22,971 bases of DNA from an uncultured Chloroflexota bacterium (GTDB taxonomy: Bacteria; Chloroflexota; Anaerolineae; Anaerolineales; Anaerolineaceae). Made by a program: the position numbers and the translations under genes. Below, piece by piece: positions 16,476 through 22,971 of this stretch. Position 1 is the stretch's first letter, and each line of letters opens with the position of its first letter. The stretch covers positions 1 through 22,971 of the forward strand of contig CADBKS010000024.1 of assembly GCA_902795255.1 (NCBI GenBank). Direction: 5' to 3'. The notes under the pieces were generated by a model. That model ran no database searches. It worked only from the letters and a program-made list of their open reading frames with translations, and was not told the DNA's origin.

Positions 16476-17956
16476 TGGAATTAGGCCGGTTTTTACGCAG
16501 CACCATAAAAACAGTTCTGCTGCCTGCAGTGATGCTGTGTTCATGCTCCTTGCCCGGGGCACTGCCCACCGGCACCCCGGTTCCGGACAGCACCGCCACA
16601 CCGGTCCGGCCGACCGAGCGTCCGACAATGACACCGACCGCGACAGCGACACCGCTGCCGGATTATCTTTCCGTAGAGCCGGGAGCTCTGGAAGGAGCGG
16701 AAGTCACCCTGCGCTACAGCCTGGACGGCAGGGCAAAGGATAAACTGGAAGAGCTCGCAAACCGTTTCAATGAAGAAAATGAAGCGGGGATCCGCATAAA
16801 ATGCGTTCCGGCTTATTCCATGGATGAACTTTCGGCCTTTCTCACCGCGGATGGCAGCGCTGACATCATTATCGCGGACTCTGCCTGGCTCCGCAGCCAC
16901 GGCACAGGGATCTGGACCGACCTCAGCGGGTTCATGGATTCGGAAAGTCTGTCTCTGACCGCAAATAATATTGAGCCGATCATGCCGGTCATGCTGAAAC
17001 AGGAAAACCAAAACGGAGCGTATTATGCTCTGCCGCTGTGGGCGGAACCGGCATTCCTGTTTTACAACAAGACATGGGCGATCGAACTCGGCTTTGAAGA
17101 TACCCCCACGGATCTGGCCGCTTTCGCGGAACAGGCATGTGCGGCCGCCAAAGCCAGTTACAATGAAAAGGATGAAGGCAGACACGGCACCGGCGGCTGG
17201 ATCGTCAGCTCAGACCGCAGTGATGTAATGAGCTGGCTGATGACCTTCGCCGCTCCGGGACAGACACCTTCAGAGATCCTGCACAGTGACACGGGCGATA
17301 CCTTTGCAGACGCTGCTGCGTGGCTGCGGAACCTTTTTGACAACGGATGCGCATGGAACAGCCGCGTAAAAGAGCCTTATGATTATTTCGCGAACCGCTA
17401 TGCCCTTTTCTATTCGGGAACTTATGCGGACGCAGAACGTCAATATAATGCGTTCGGACAGTCGGCTGAGCATATTTACGACAACTGGGACCTGATCGTT
17501 TACCCCGCGCGTTCTGTCGGGAAACAGACCGATCCACGTATTTATGCCGACACCGTTTCGGCAGCACTGCTGCAGGGAAAGGCCGAAACGATGAACGCAG
17601 CCTGGCACTTTCTCCGCTGGCTTTACGCGGATGAACACGCGGCCGAACTGGCTCTCTCAGCCGGCGGATGGCCGGTTCAGGATAACGATGCTGTTACAAA
17701 GATGTACCGGAACAGCGGCGAAGACAAACTGTATCAGACACTGTCGTACCGTCAGTACCTCGTCAATAACGATGCCGACGGGAACTGGCTGACGGATCAG
17801 CTGATCCTTGCAGACGGATTTGCCTATATTTTCAATCCGTCCGTCAAGGCCGAAGACATTGCGGGAATCTGGGGACAGATCGGCAGCGCGATCTCGGAAG
17901 TCAGCAGCATATCGAATGGATCCGGAAGTACGGATATTGAATATACAAATGAATAA
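16475..17956 (+). CDS. Extracellular solute-binding lipoprotein (orphan, family 1 type)
   Basis: A 493-residue exported protein. The basic start and hydrophobic core (13-22) lead to LCSC, a relaxed lipobox with Cys24 as the likely lipidated residue. A Thr/Pro linker follows (31-62), then a type I/II solute-binding fold: TLRYSLDGRAKDKLEELANRF (78-98) is the usual first strand and helix, ADIIIADSAWL (129-139) the second, and YYALPLWAEPAFLFYNKTW (183-201) the hinge-region signature of sugar-binding family 1 proteins. No permease or ATPase for it is in the window, so it may use a transporter encoded elsewhere or act as a sensor. Its start overlaps the MBL gene stop by one base. The ligand is unknown; a carbohydrate is the commonest for the family. 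Confidence 0.88.
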   Translation: MELGRFLRSTIKTVLLPAVMLCSCSLPGALPTGTPVPDSTATPVRPTERPTMTPTATATPLPDYLSVEPGALEGAEVTLRYSLDGRAKDKLEELANRFNEENEAGIRIKCVPAYSMDELSAFLTADGSADIIIADSAWLRSHGTGIWTDLSGFMDSESLSLTANNIEPIMPVMLKQENQNGAYYALPLWAEPAFLFYNKTWAIELGFEDTPTDLAAFAEQACAAAKASYNEKDEGRHGTGGWIVSSDRSDVMSWLMTFAAPGQTPSEILHSDTGDTFADAAAWLRNLFDNGCAWNSRVKEPYDYFANRYALFYSGTYADAERQYNAFGQSAEHIYDNWDLIVYPARSVGKQTDPRIYADTVSAALLQGKAETMNAAWHFLRWLYADEHAAELALSAGGWPVQDNDAVTKMYRNSGEDKLYQTLSYRQYLVNNDADGNWLTDQLILADGFAYIFNPSVKAEDIAGIWGQIGSAISEVSSISNGSGSTDIEYTNE

Positions 17957-17969
17957 AGGAGACAATCGC

Positions 17970-19049
17970 ATGAAAAAACTTACCAAACTTATTTCGATCA
18001 TTATTTGTCTGACCGTGCTGGCTGTCTGTCTGAACGGCTGCAATTTTCCGCAGCTGGGGAAGAAAGCCGCACCGACCGAAGTTCCGGCCGAAGCACCTGC
18101 CGCAAGTGAAGAACCCGCGGAAGAAGCCCCGGTAACTGATGAAAAAGTTCCTGTGGAAGAGGAAGAAGAACAGCTCATCACCAATCCGTCCCATTCCTCC
18201 CTTTTCAACGGAACCATGAACAGCGGTGCTCCGATGATCCAAACCGCTTCGATGGCAACAGGCAGTTCCTCTCTCATCCGGAACGCACAGATCGTTAAAC
18301 CGACCGCATCCTCCGGTGACGATATCACGATCCGGAATGATCACACGATCGTCTATCAGGAAAATCCGCCCGTCATTCAGAACAGTGTGCCGACCGGCAA
18401 CCTGCAGCCGCTCACCTATATTCCTCCGACCCAGCTCGGCAGCGGGCAGGCCATCCAGTTCGCCCCCGGAGCCACATCCGCCGTTATCTCCGGCTATGTC
18501 CAGGCCGGCGGAACGGTCAGCTATAACCTGTACGCGTTTGCGAACCAGAACTTTCTGGTCCTGCTGACTTCCGACAGCGGGACCTCTGTACTGAGCGTCA
18601 GCGATGTTTACGGGAACGTCTTCCTGGATGCCGGCCGGCGCCAGACCAGCTATAACATGTATCTGCCGCGGACTGCTACCTACTATGTCAACATCCACTC
18701 GACCGGGTATGCGGAAAACTTCACACTCCAGGTATTCATTCCCGCCCGTGTGACCATCCCTGCCGGGAAGACCGCGGCCGTCATGGCCGGTACGGTCAGC
18801 CCGTACAGCGTCGTCAGCTACACTGCTTACATGTATGCCGGACAGACCGCACGGATCGATGACTATTCCGGCGCCAGACCGACTTCCTTCCTGCGGGTTT
18901 CCGGCCTTCAGACCGGCGTCACTTACATGGATTACACATCCTACAGCCCGAGCTGGTATTCCGTCGTACCGGTGACCCAGGATTACCTGATCGAAGTGAT
19001 CTCCATGGACCAGTCATCCAATTACAGGCTCACGGTCGACGTACGCTGA
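17970..19049 (+). CDS. Lipoprotein with two PPC-like beta-sandwich repeats
   Basis: A 359-residue lipoprotein. The signal peptide (1-23) ends in LNGC with Cys24 as the lipidated residue. A Pro/Glu/Ala-rich acidic linker (33-70) and a Ser/Asn/Thr-rich stretch (71-150) lead to two tandem beta domains, about 160-258 and 262-359. Each has the pattern seen in bacterial pre-peptidase C-terminal (PPC) domains: a GYVQAGGTVSYNLYAFANQ-type opening, a middle SVSDVYGN strand, and a closing YYVNIHSTG or YLIEVISMD strand. No peptidase domain is present, so these would serve as binding or stabilising modules at the cell surface. AAAGGAGA precedes the ATG by eight bases. It follows the solute-binding gene by 13 bases and is likely co-transcribed. 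The PPC assignment is tentative. Confidence 0.8.
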   Translation: MKKLTKLISIIICLTVLAVCLNGCNFPQLGKKAAPTEVPAEAPAASEEPAEEAPVTDEKVPVEEEEEQLITNPSHSSLFNGTMNSGAPMIQTASMATGSSSLIRNAQIVKPTASSGDDITIRNDHTIVYQENPPVIQNSVPTGNLQPLTYIPPTQLGSGQAIQFAPGATSAVISGYVQAGGTVSYNLYAFANQNFLVLLTSDSGTSVLSVSDVYGNVFLDAGRRQTSYNMYLPRTATYYVNIHSTGYAENFTLQVFIPARVTIPAGKTAAVMAGTVSPYSVVSYTAYMYAGQTARIDDYSGARPTSFLRVSGLQTGVTYMDYTSYSPSWYSVVPVTQDYLIEVISMDQSSNYRLTVDVR

Positions 19050-19068
19050 CGCAGATAAAAGAAAGATC

Positions 19069-19278
19069 ATGAATGACAGAAACAATAATCAGGGTTGCCT
19101 GAGCGGTTTGCTGCAGCTCTTCCTCGTCAAAAAGATCTACGACTGGGGGCAGGAGCATTTTGGGGCCAAACGGGGCGGATGCTGCGGCTGCGTATTCGGC
19201 GCCGTATTTTTCGCGATCTTTGTTTGCGTCGTCATCAGCATCATTTTCGGAACAGACTGGCTGCACTTAGGTTTCTGA
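19069..19278 (+). CDS. Small cysteine-rich single-span membrane protein
   Basis: A 69-residue protein that I do not recognise. The first 40 residues are polar with a GCLSGLLQLFLVKKIYDW amphipathic stretch. A GGCCGC cluster then leads into one clear membrane helix (about 42-61, ending CVVISIIFG). Four of its five Cys sit at or in this helix (C38, C39, C41, C53). The start has only an AAAGAAAG purine run as ribosome site. It is 19 bases after the PPC-like lipoprotein gene and 20 bases before the next gene, all on one strand, and codon use matches its neighbours, which supports it as a real gene. Confidence 0.65.
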   Translation: MNDRNNNQGCLSGLLQLFLVKKIYDWGQEHFGAKRGGCCGCVFGAVFFAIFVCVVISIIFGTDWLHLGF

Positions 19279-19298
19279 TAAGATCATAAGGTGATGCG

Positions 19299-20546
19299 GT
19301 GGGACGGCTGAAAATTTTCCCGATCAATACGAACGCGCTGAACATGGATTTTGAATCCGGTGTTCAGACAGGATTCTATCTGTCAGCGTTTGTGGCAGTG
19401 ATCACCCTGATCGCCGCGATCCGGACCATCCGCAAGGGAAGCCGCATCACCTTTTTTCAAAAACGCCAGCAAATGGTTTCCAAAGGCTGGCGCCTTCTGT
19501 TTTTCAGCCTCCTGATGGGAGGCTTTTCCTTTTTCCTGAACCGCTACGGGGAACAGGCCATCTATTCGGTGATCGTCCCGACCCCGACCGCGACACTGAC
19601 GCCAACCATTACGCTGACGCCTACCATCACACCAACAGAGACACTGACCCTTTCCCCGACAATTACCAATACGCCTTCCATCACCAACACACCGTCCCTG
19701 CCTTCCGATCTGCATCTGCGCCGTGAAGGCGCGCTGATCGGGACGAATGTCGTTGTCAGCCCGATCACTTTTACACTTCAGATCGGCACCAACGGCATGC
19801 CGGTCGAGACACGCGACACCTTCGATAACCCGATCCGGGAAATCACCGCTTTCTTCAGCTATGACAGCATGGTCAGCGGATCGCATCTGGCATTCGTCTG
19901 GTACAGAGTCGATGACTGGGTGACCATGTGTTCAAGCGCCACGGTATATGAAGGCAGCACGGGCGGGTATTACCGCACCACCTGCAGTTCGGAAACCCCG
20001 GACCGCTGGCTGCCGGGGGAATATGAGCTGCAGATGTTCGTCAACGAGCAGTGGATCAACTCCGGACGCTTTACCGTGGTCGGAATGCCCCCGACGCACA
20101 CTCCGACCATCACACCGTCGCCGACGATCACACCGTCACCGACACGGACCTTCACGCCGACACCGACCAACACCTTCACGCCGACACCGACCAACACGGC
20201 CACGGCAACACGCACACCGACGATCACGCCGACACCCACGATCACACGGACCCCGACGATCACGTGGACGCCGTCCATTACACCGACACCGACCATTACC
20301 CGGACGCCGACCAACACCTGGACACCCAGCAGCACCCCGACGATCACGCCGACGGTGACCAATACCTTTACGATCACGCCGACCCGGACCCCACGCCCGA
20401 CGGATACGCGCGTCCCGACTTTCACACTGACACCGTCCAAAACGCTGATCCCGACCAACACCCCGCGTCCGACGGATACGCTCCGTCCTACCCTCACGCT
20501 CACACCGTCCAAAACGCCCTGGCCGACCAATACCCCGAAACAGTAA
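19299..20546 (+). CDS. Membrane-anchored protein with beta domain and long Thr-Pro tail
   Basis: A 415-residue protein starting at GTG 19299, with AAGGTGAT six bases upstream. Two membrane helices (24-44 and 64-82) are joined by a short basic cytoplasmic loop (RTIRKGSR, QKRQQ). A first Thr/Pro linker (94-134) follows, then a compact beta-rich domain (136-262) with an AFVWYRVDDW strand, a WLPGEYELQMFVN strand and two Cys (211 and 229) that could form a disulphide. The last 152 residues (264-415) are almost pure Thr/Pro with Ile, Asn and Arg, and end without an anchor motif. The topology implies an outward beta domain and tail. I do not recognise the beta domain beyond its similarity to ones in other Chloroflexota surface proteins. 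It closes the operon that starts with the M24 gene. Confidence 0.78.
   Translation: MGRLKIFPINTNALNMDFESGVQTGFYLSAFVAVITLIAAIRTIRKGSRITFFQKRQQMVSKGWRLLFFSLLMGGFSFFLNRYGEQAIYSVIVPTPTATLTPTITLTPTITPTETLTLSPTITNTPSITNTPSLPSDLHLRREGALIGTNVVVSPITFTLQIGTNGMPVETRDTFDNPIREITAFFSYDSMVSGSHLAFVWYRVDDWVTMCSSATVYEGSTGGYYRTTCSSETPDRWLPGEYELQMFVNEQWINSGRFTVVGMPPTHTPTITPSPTITPSPTRTFTPTPTNTFTPTPTNTATATRTPTITPTPTITRTPTITWTPSITPTPTITRTPTNTWTPSSTPTITPTVTNTFTITPTRTPRPTDTRVPTFTLTPSKTLIPTNTPRPTDTLRPTLTLTPSKTPWPTNTPKQ
20088..20543 (+). repeat. Low-complexity Thr-Pro coding repeat
   Basis: The DNA encoding the C-terminal tail consists of short ACG/ACC-CCG units (CCGACG, ACCAAC, ATCAC) with a loose periodicity of about four to six codons and no exact long unit. 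It makes all other frames look open over long stretches. Confidence 0.75.
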
Positions 20547-20607
20547 AACATTGCAGCGTGCTGCAGTCCGCATATATCCGTTTTTGTCACAACCCGTCAT
20601 ATTAATT

Positions 20608-20657
20608 TGATAATCATTCCCAAATTTCTTGACAATTGAGAGGAAAGAAGCTAAAAT
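20608..20657 (+). promoter_or_regulatory. Near-consensus promoter with Fur-box-like palindrome for the metal-uptake operon
   Basis: TTGACA (20629-20634) and TAAAAT (20652-20657) are separated by exactly 17 bases, close to the ideal sigma-70-type promoter. Immediately upstream, TGATAATCATT (20608-20618) contains the TGATnATCA palindrome that forms the core of the classical Fur box. A second inverted pair, TTGAGA (20636-20641) and TCTCAA (20668-20673), flanks the -10 box and the expected start site. Autoregulation by the Fur-family gene that follows is the natural inference; which element is the operator is not settled. Confidence 0.7.
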
Positions 20658-20691
20658 CGGGAACTGTTCTCAAATTTACGGAGGGACCCAA

Positions 20692-21123
20692 ATGGATCAA
20701 AAATCAAAATACAGGACCAGACAGCGTGAACTGCTGCTGGACTACCTGAAAACGCTTTCCGGGACACATTTCACGGCAGGAGATATCTGCGAATATTTCA
20801 ACACACAGAACATTTCCATCGGACAGTCCACCGTTTACAGGCAGCTTGAACAGTTCGTCGCAGAAGGTATGGTCAACAAATATATATTCGACCCCAACAG
20901 TCCGGCCTGTTTTGAATATATCGGCATGGAAGTCCATCAGGAAGGAGGGACCTGTTTCCACTGCAAATGCGAAAAATGCGGGAAACTGATCCATCTCCAC
21001 TGTGATGAACTGGCTGCCATCAGCGGTCATCTTTATCAGGCGCACAGGTTCACACTGGACCCGCTGCGGACCGTTTTTTACGGAACATGTGATGAATGCA
21101 GAGATGCAGAGGAAAAGAAATGA
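20692..21123 (+). CDS. Fur-family metal-dependent repressor (Zur-like by context)
   Basis: A 143-residue winged-helix regulator. Residues 1-80 hold the DNA-binding domain with the recognition helix around SIGQSTVYRQLEQFVAEGMV (42-61). The dimerisation half carries the structural zinc site of two CxxC pairs, C93-EK-C96 and C133-DE-C136, and a His-rich segment HCKCEKCGKLIHLHC. The HHxH sensor motif typical of classical Fur is replaced by GTCFHCKC, consistent with a Clostridia-type Zur or divergent Fur. The ATG at 20692 has GGAGGGA five bases upstream; earlier in-frame codons overlap the promoter and are excluded. The stop overlaps the start of the binding-protein gene by ATGA, so it is the first gene of the metal-uptake operon and probably represses it when zinc (or another divalent metal) is sufficient. 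Confidence 0.93.
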   Translation: MDQKSKYRTRQRELLLDYLKTLSGTHFTAGDICEYFNTQNISIGQSTVYRQLEQFVAEGMVNKYIFDPNSPACFEYIGMEVHQEGGTCFHCKCEKCGKLIHLHCDELAAISGHLYQAHRFTLDPLRTVFYGTCDECRDAEEKK

Positions 21124-22118
21124 AGCAGAAAATGAAAATGCTCCTCACGGCCGTGCTGCTTCTTCTCCTGCTTACCGGCTGCGCCGCAAAGACGCAGCCC
21201 TCAGAACAAGGCGCCGGCCCCCTTAAAATCACGGCTGCCGTATTCCCGGCCTATGACTGGGTCCGGAACATTCTGGGCGAAAATCCGGCAGGAGCAGAAC
21301 TTACACTGCTGACCGACAGCGGTGTGGATCTGCACAGCTATCAGCCGTCAGTGGACGATATCCTTACGATCTCCAACAGTGACCTCTTCATCTATGTCGG
21401 CGGGGAATCCGACCGGTGGGTCAGCGACGCGCTCAAACAGACGTCAAATCCGGATATGCACATCATCAGCATGCTCGAAACGCTGGGAGATGCCGCCCGC
21501 CAGGAGGAACTGACGGAAGGGATGCAGGCCGAAACAAAGGAGAAAGAAACAGATGATACAGCCCCCGAATATGACGAACACGTCTGGCTCTCGCTCCGCA
21601 ATGCAGCGATCCTCTGCGATGCCGTCACCGCGGAACTTTCCGCTCTGGACAGCGCCAACGCAAAGACCTACAGCGAAAACAACGCAGCCTACCAGCAAAA
21701 GCTCCGGGAACTGGACCTGGCATATCAGGACGCTGTATCCGGAAGCCCGATAAAAACACTGCTTTTCGGGGACCGCTTTCCGTTCCGCTACCTTACGGAA
21801 GATTACGGTCTGAGCTATTATGCGGCTTTTTCAGGATGCTCCGCAGAGACCGAAGCTGCTTTTGAAACGATCACCTTCCTTGCCCGGAAAACCGACGAAC
21901 TGGATCTGCCGGCAGTGCTGACCATTGACGGCAGTGATCAGCGCATCGCACAAACGATCGTTCAGAATACAGCAGACAAAGACCGGCCGATCCTGATGCT
22001 GGATTCCATGCAGTCTGTCTCTGCAAAAGACATTCAGAACGGAACAACATACCTTTCCGTGATGGAGAAAAATCTCGAAGTCCTGAAACAGGCACTTTTC
22101 CGGGAGGAACACAAATGA
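21120..22118 (+). CDS. znuA: Metal ABC transporter substrate-binding lipoprotein (ZnuA-like)
   Basis: A 332-residue cluster A-I/ZnuA-type binding protein that captures a divalent metal, probably zinc, outside the membrane. The signal peptide ends in LLTGC with Cys21 lipidated. Metal ligands His72 (DLHSYQPS) and His154 (YDEHVWLS) are present. The third family His, normally in a H-x-A-F-x-Y-L motif, is replaced in FGDRFPFRYLTEDYG (216-230), where Asp218 or Arg219 stands in its place; Asp295 in LMLDSMQS may be the fourth ligand. An acidic loop (130-153, rich in Glu and Asp) takes the place of the His-rich loop of proteobacterial ZnuA. This variant layout also occurs in Clostridia. The start is the ATG at 21120, overlapping the regulator stop. 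Confidence 0.88.
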   Translation: MKQKMKMLLTAVLLLLLLTGCAAKTQPSEQGAGPLKITAAVFPAYDWVRNILGENPAGAELTLLTDSGVDLHSYQPSVDDILTISNSDLFIYVGGESDRWVSDALKQTSNPDMHIISMLETLGDAARQEELTEGMQAETKEKETDDTAPEYDEHVWLSLRNAAILCDAVTAELSALDSANAKTYSENNAAYQQKLRELDLAYQDAVSGSPIKTLLFGDRFPFRYLTEDYGLSYYAAFSGCSAETEAAFETITFLARKTDELDLPAVLTIDGSDQRIAQTIVQNTADKDRPILMLDSMQSVSAKDIQNGTTYLSVMEKNLEVLKQALFREEHK

Positions 22119-22828
22119 GACTGATCACCGTAACCGATCTTTCCTATGGGTACGACTCCCATGCGCTTCTGTCACACCTGAATTTCACGGTCGATCAAGG
22201 AGACTATCTCTGTATCGTTGGGGAAAACGGGTCGGGAAAAACGACGCTGATGAAAACCCTGCTGCATCTGCGCGAACCGATGAGCGGACAGATCACCTTC
22301 AGCGGCGGGCTGAAACGGAATGAGATCGGATATCTCCCCCAGCAGACGGTCGTGCAAAAAGATTTTCCGGCCTCCGTCCGGGAGATCGTCCTTTCCGGCT
22401 GTCAGGGCCGTGCCGGGATCCGGCCATTTTATAACCGGGAAGAAAAAGCCCTGGCGCAGCAGAATATGGAACGAATGGGTATCACGGCGCTTGCGGATAC
22501 CTGCTACAGAGAACTCTCCGGGGGTCAGCAACAGCGTGTTCTGCTGGCCCGGGCGCTCTGCGCCACGCAAAAAGTATTGCTGCTGGACGAACCGGTTTCC
22601 GGACTGGATCCGAAGGTGACAATGGAAATGTATGACCTGATCCGGTCGCTCAACAGCACCGGCACAACAATCATCATGATCTCCCATGATATCGCAGCCG
22701 CCGTAAAATATGCATCGCACATTCTGCATATCGGCGCTCAGATTTTCTTCGGGACGCGTGATGAATATGTCAGCAGCCCGCTGGGGCAGTATTTCCTGCA
22801 GCAGCCGGCGGAAGGAGCGGGAGCATGA
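22115..22828 (+). CDS. znuC: Metal ABC transporter ATP-binding protein (ZnuC-like)
   Basis: A 237-residue ABC ATPase that powers metal import. Motifs in order: Walker A GENGSGKT (36-43), Q-loop in YLPQQ (73-77), signature LSGGQQQR (134-141), Walker B VLLLDEP (154-160) with the D-loop SGLD, and the switch His191 in MISHD. The length and the absence of an extra regulatory domain match metal-uptake ATPases of the ZnuC/MntB group. The start overlaps the stop of the binding-protein gene by ATGA, and the stop overlaps the permease start in the same way. Metal specificity rests on context. Confidence 0.95.
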   Translation: MRLITVTDLSYGYDSHALLSHLNFTVDQGDYLCIVGENGSGKTTLMKTLLHLREPMSGQITFSGGLKRNEIGYLPQQTVVQKDFPASVREIVLSGCQGRAGIRPFYNREEKALAQQNMERMGITALADTCYRELSGGQQQRVLLARALCATQKVLLLDEPVSGLDPKVTMEMYDLIRSLNSTGTTIIMISHDIAAAVKYASHILHIGAQIFFGTRDEYVSSPLGQYFLQQPAEGAGA

Positions 22829-22971
22829 TCGAAAAACTCGGACTTTACCTGCAGTACCCGTTCGTACGGTACGCTCTGATCGTAGGGATCCTGATCGCAC
22901 TCTGTTCATCACTGCTGGGTGTGACCCTTGTTCTGAAGCGCTTCTCTTTCATCGGAGACGGGCTTTCCCAT
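22825..22971 (+). CDS. znuB: Metal ABC transporter permease, N-terminal fragment (ZnuB-like, cut by window end)
   Basis: Forty-nine codons are open to the end of the window. The sequence YPFVRYALIVGILIALCSSLLGVTLVLKRFSFIGDGLSH matches the first membrane helix and following loop of ABC-3 family metal permeases; the F-x-G-D-x-L-S-H end is the hallmark of the family. The ATG overlaps the ATPase stop (ATGA) and has GGAGCGGGAG upstream. It completes the importer with the two preceding genes. Confidence 0.9.
   Translation, partial: MIEKLGLYLQYPFVRYALIVGILIALCSSLLGVTLVLKRFSFIGDGLSH

Noticed and set aside
20552..20565. Palindrome TGCAGCGTGCTGCA after the Thr-Pro protein gene, considered as a terminator.
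   Set aside because: The loop is only two bases, the stem short, and the nearest T run (20580-20585) is 15 bases away.
19970..20605. Long open frames on both strands (Val/Gly-rich on minus; Asp/His/Thr-rich on plus).
   Set aside because: They are by-products of the ACG/CCG repeat in the Thr-Pro tail of the 415-residue protein and have no start signals or domains.

Overview
The window looks like ordinary chromosome of a moderately GC-rich anaerobic bacterium, most likely a member of the Chloroflexota (class Anaerolineae). Three things suggest this: several unrelated surface proteins carry long Thr-Pro linkers or tails, an NBR1-type Ig-like domain protein is present, and there are degenerate complex-I-type membrane subunits. 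The closing metal-uptake operon also resembles Clostridia genes, so the assignment is an inference, not a proof. I see no rRNA, tRNA, CRISPR array, insertion sequence or phage gene. No stretch above 300 bases lacks a gene; the longest gap is 14450-14730.

Region 1 (1-366) holds the end of a DegV-family gene and a strong, probably bidirectional terminator. Region 2 (366-9761) is all on the minus strand. In transcription order it runs: a three-gene overlapping membrane cluster (NuoL/M/N-like subunit, a 202-residue membrane protein, NuoN-like subunit), a patatin-like phospholipase, a GT-C-like multi-spanning membrane protein whose end overlaps tgt, tgt itself (queuosine tRNA modification), and a secreted-type NBR1-Ig protein whose N-terminus appears disrupted. 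Region 3 (9954-11970, minus) pairs a dihydropyrimidinase/hydantoinase with an uncharacterised 189-residue protein.

Region 4 (12185-14449) holds a stand-alone VWA-domain gene (+) that converges, through a shared terminator, on a large surface protein (-) with two InlB-type beta repeats and a 257-residue Thr-Pro tail containing 54-bp tandem repeats. Region 5 (14731-20546, +) is a probable six-gene operon: M24 aminopeptidase, metallo-beta-lactamase-fold hydrolase, an orphan solute-binding lipoprotein, a PPC-like lipoprotein, a 69-residue membrane protein and a membrane-anchored Thr-Pro protein. Region 6 (20692-22971, +) is a Fur/Zur-type regulator followed by overlapping ABC metal-uptake genes (binding protein, ATPase, start of permease), behind a near-consensus promoter with a Fur-box-like palindrome beside it.

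The best candidates for something undescribed are the complex-I-derived membrane trio, whose members lack the conserved proton-channel lysine and glutamate positions, and the six-gene cell-surface operon of region 5.
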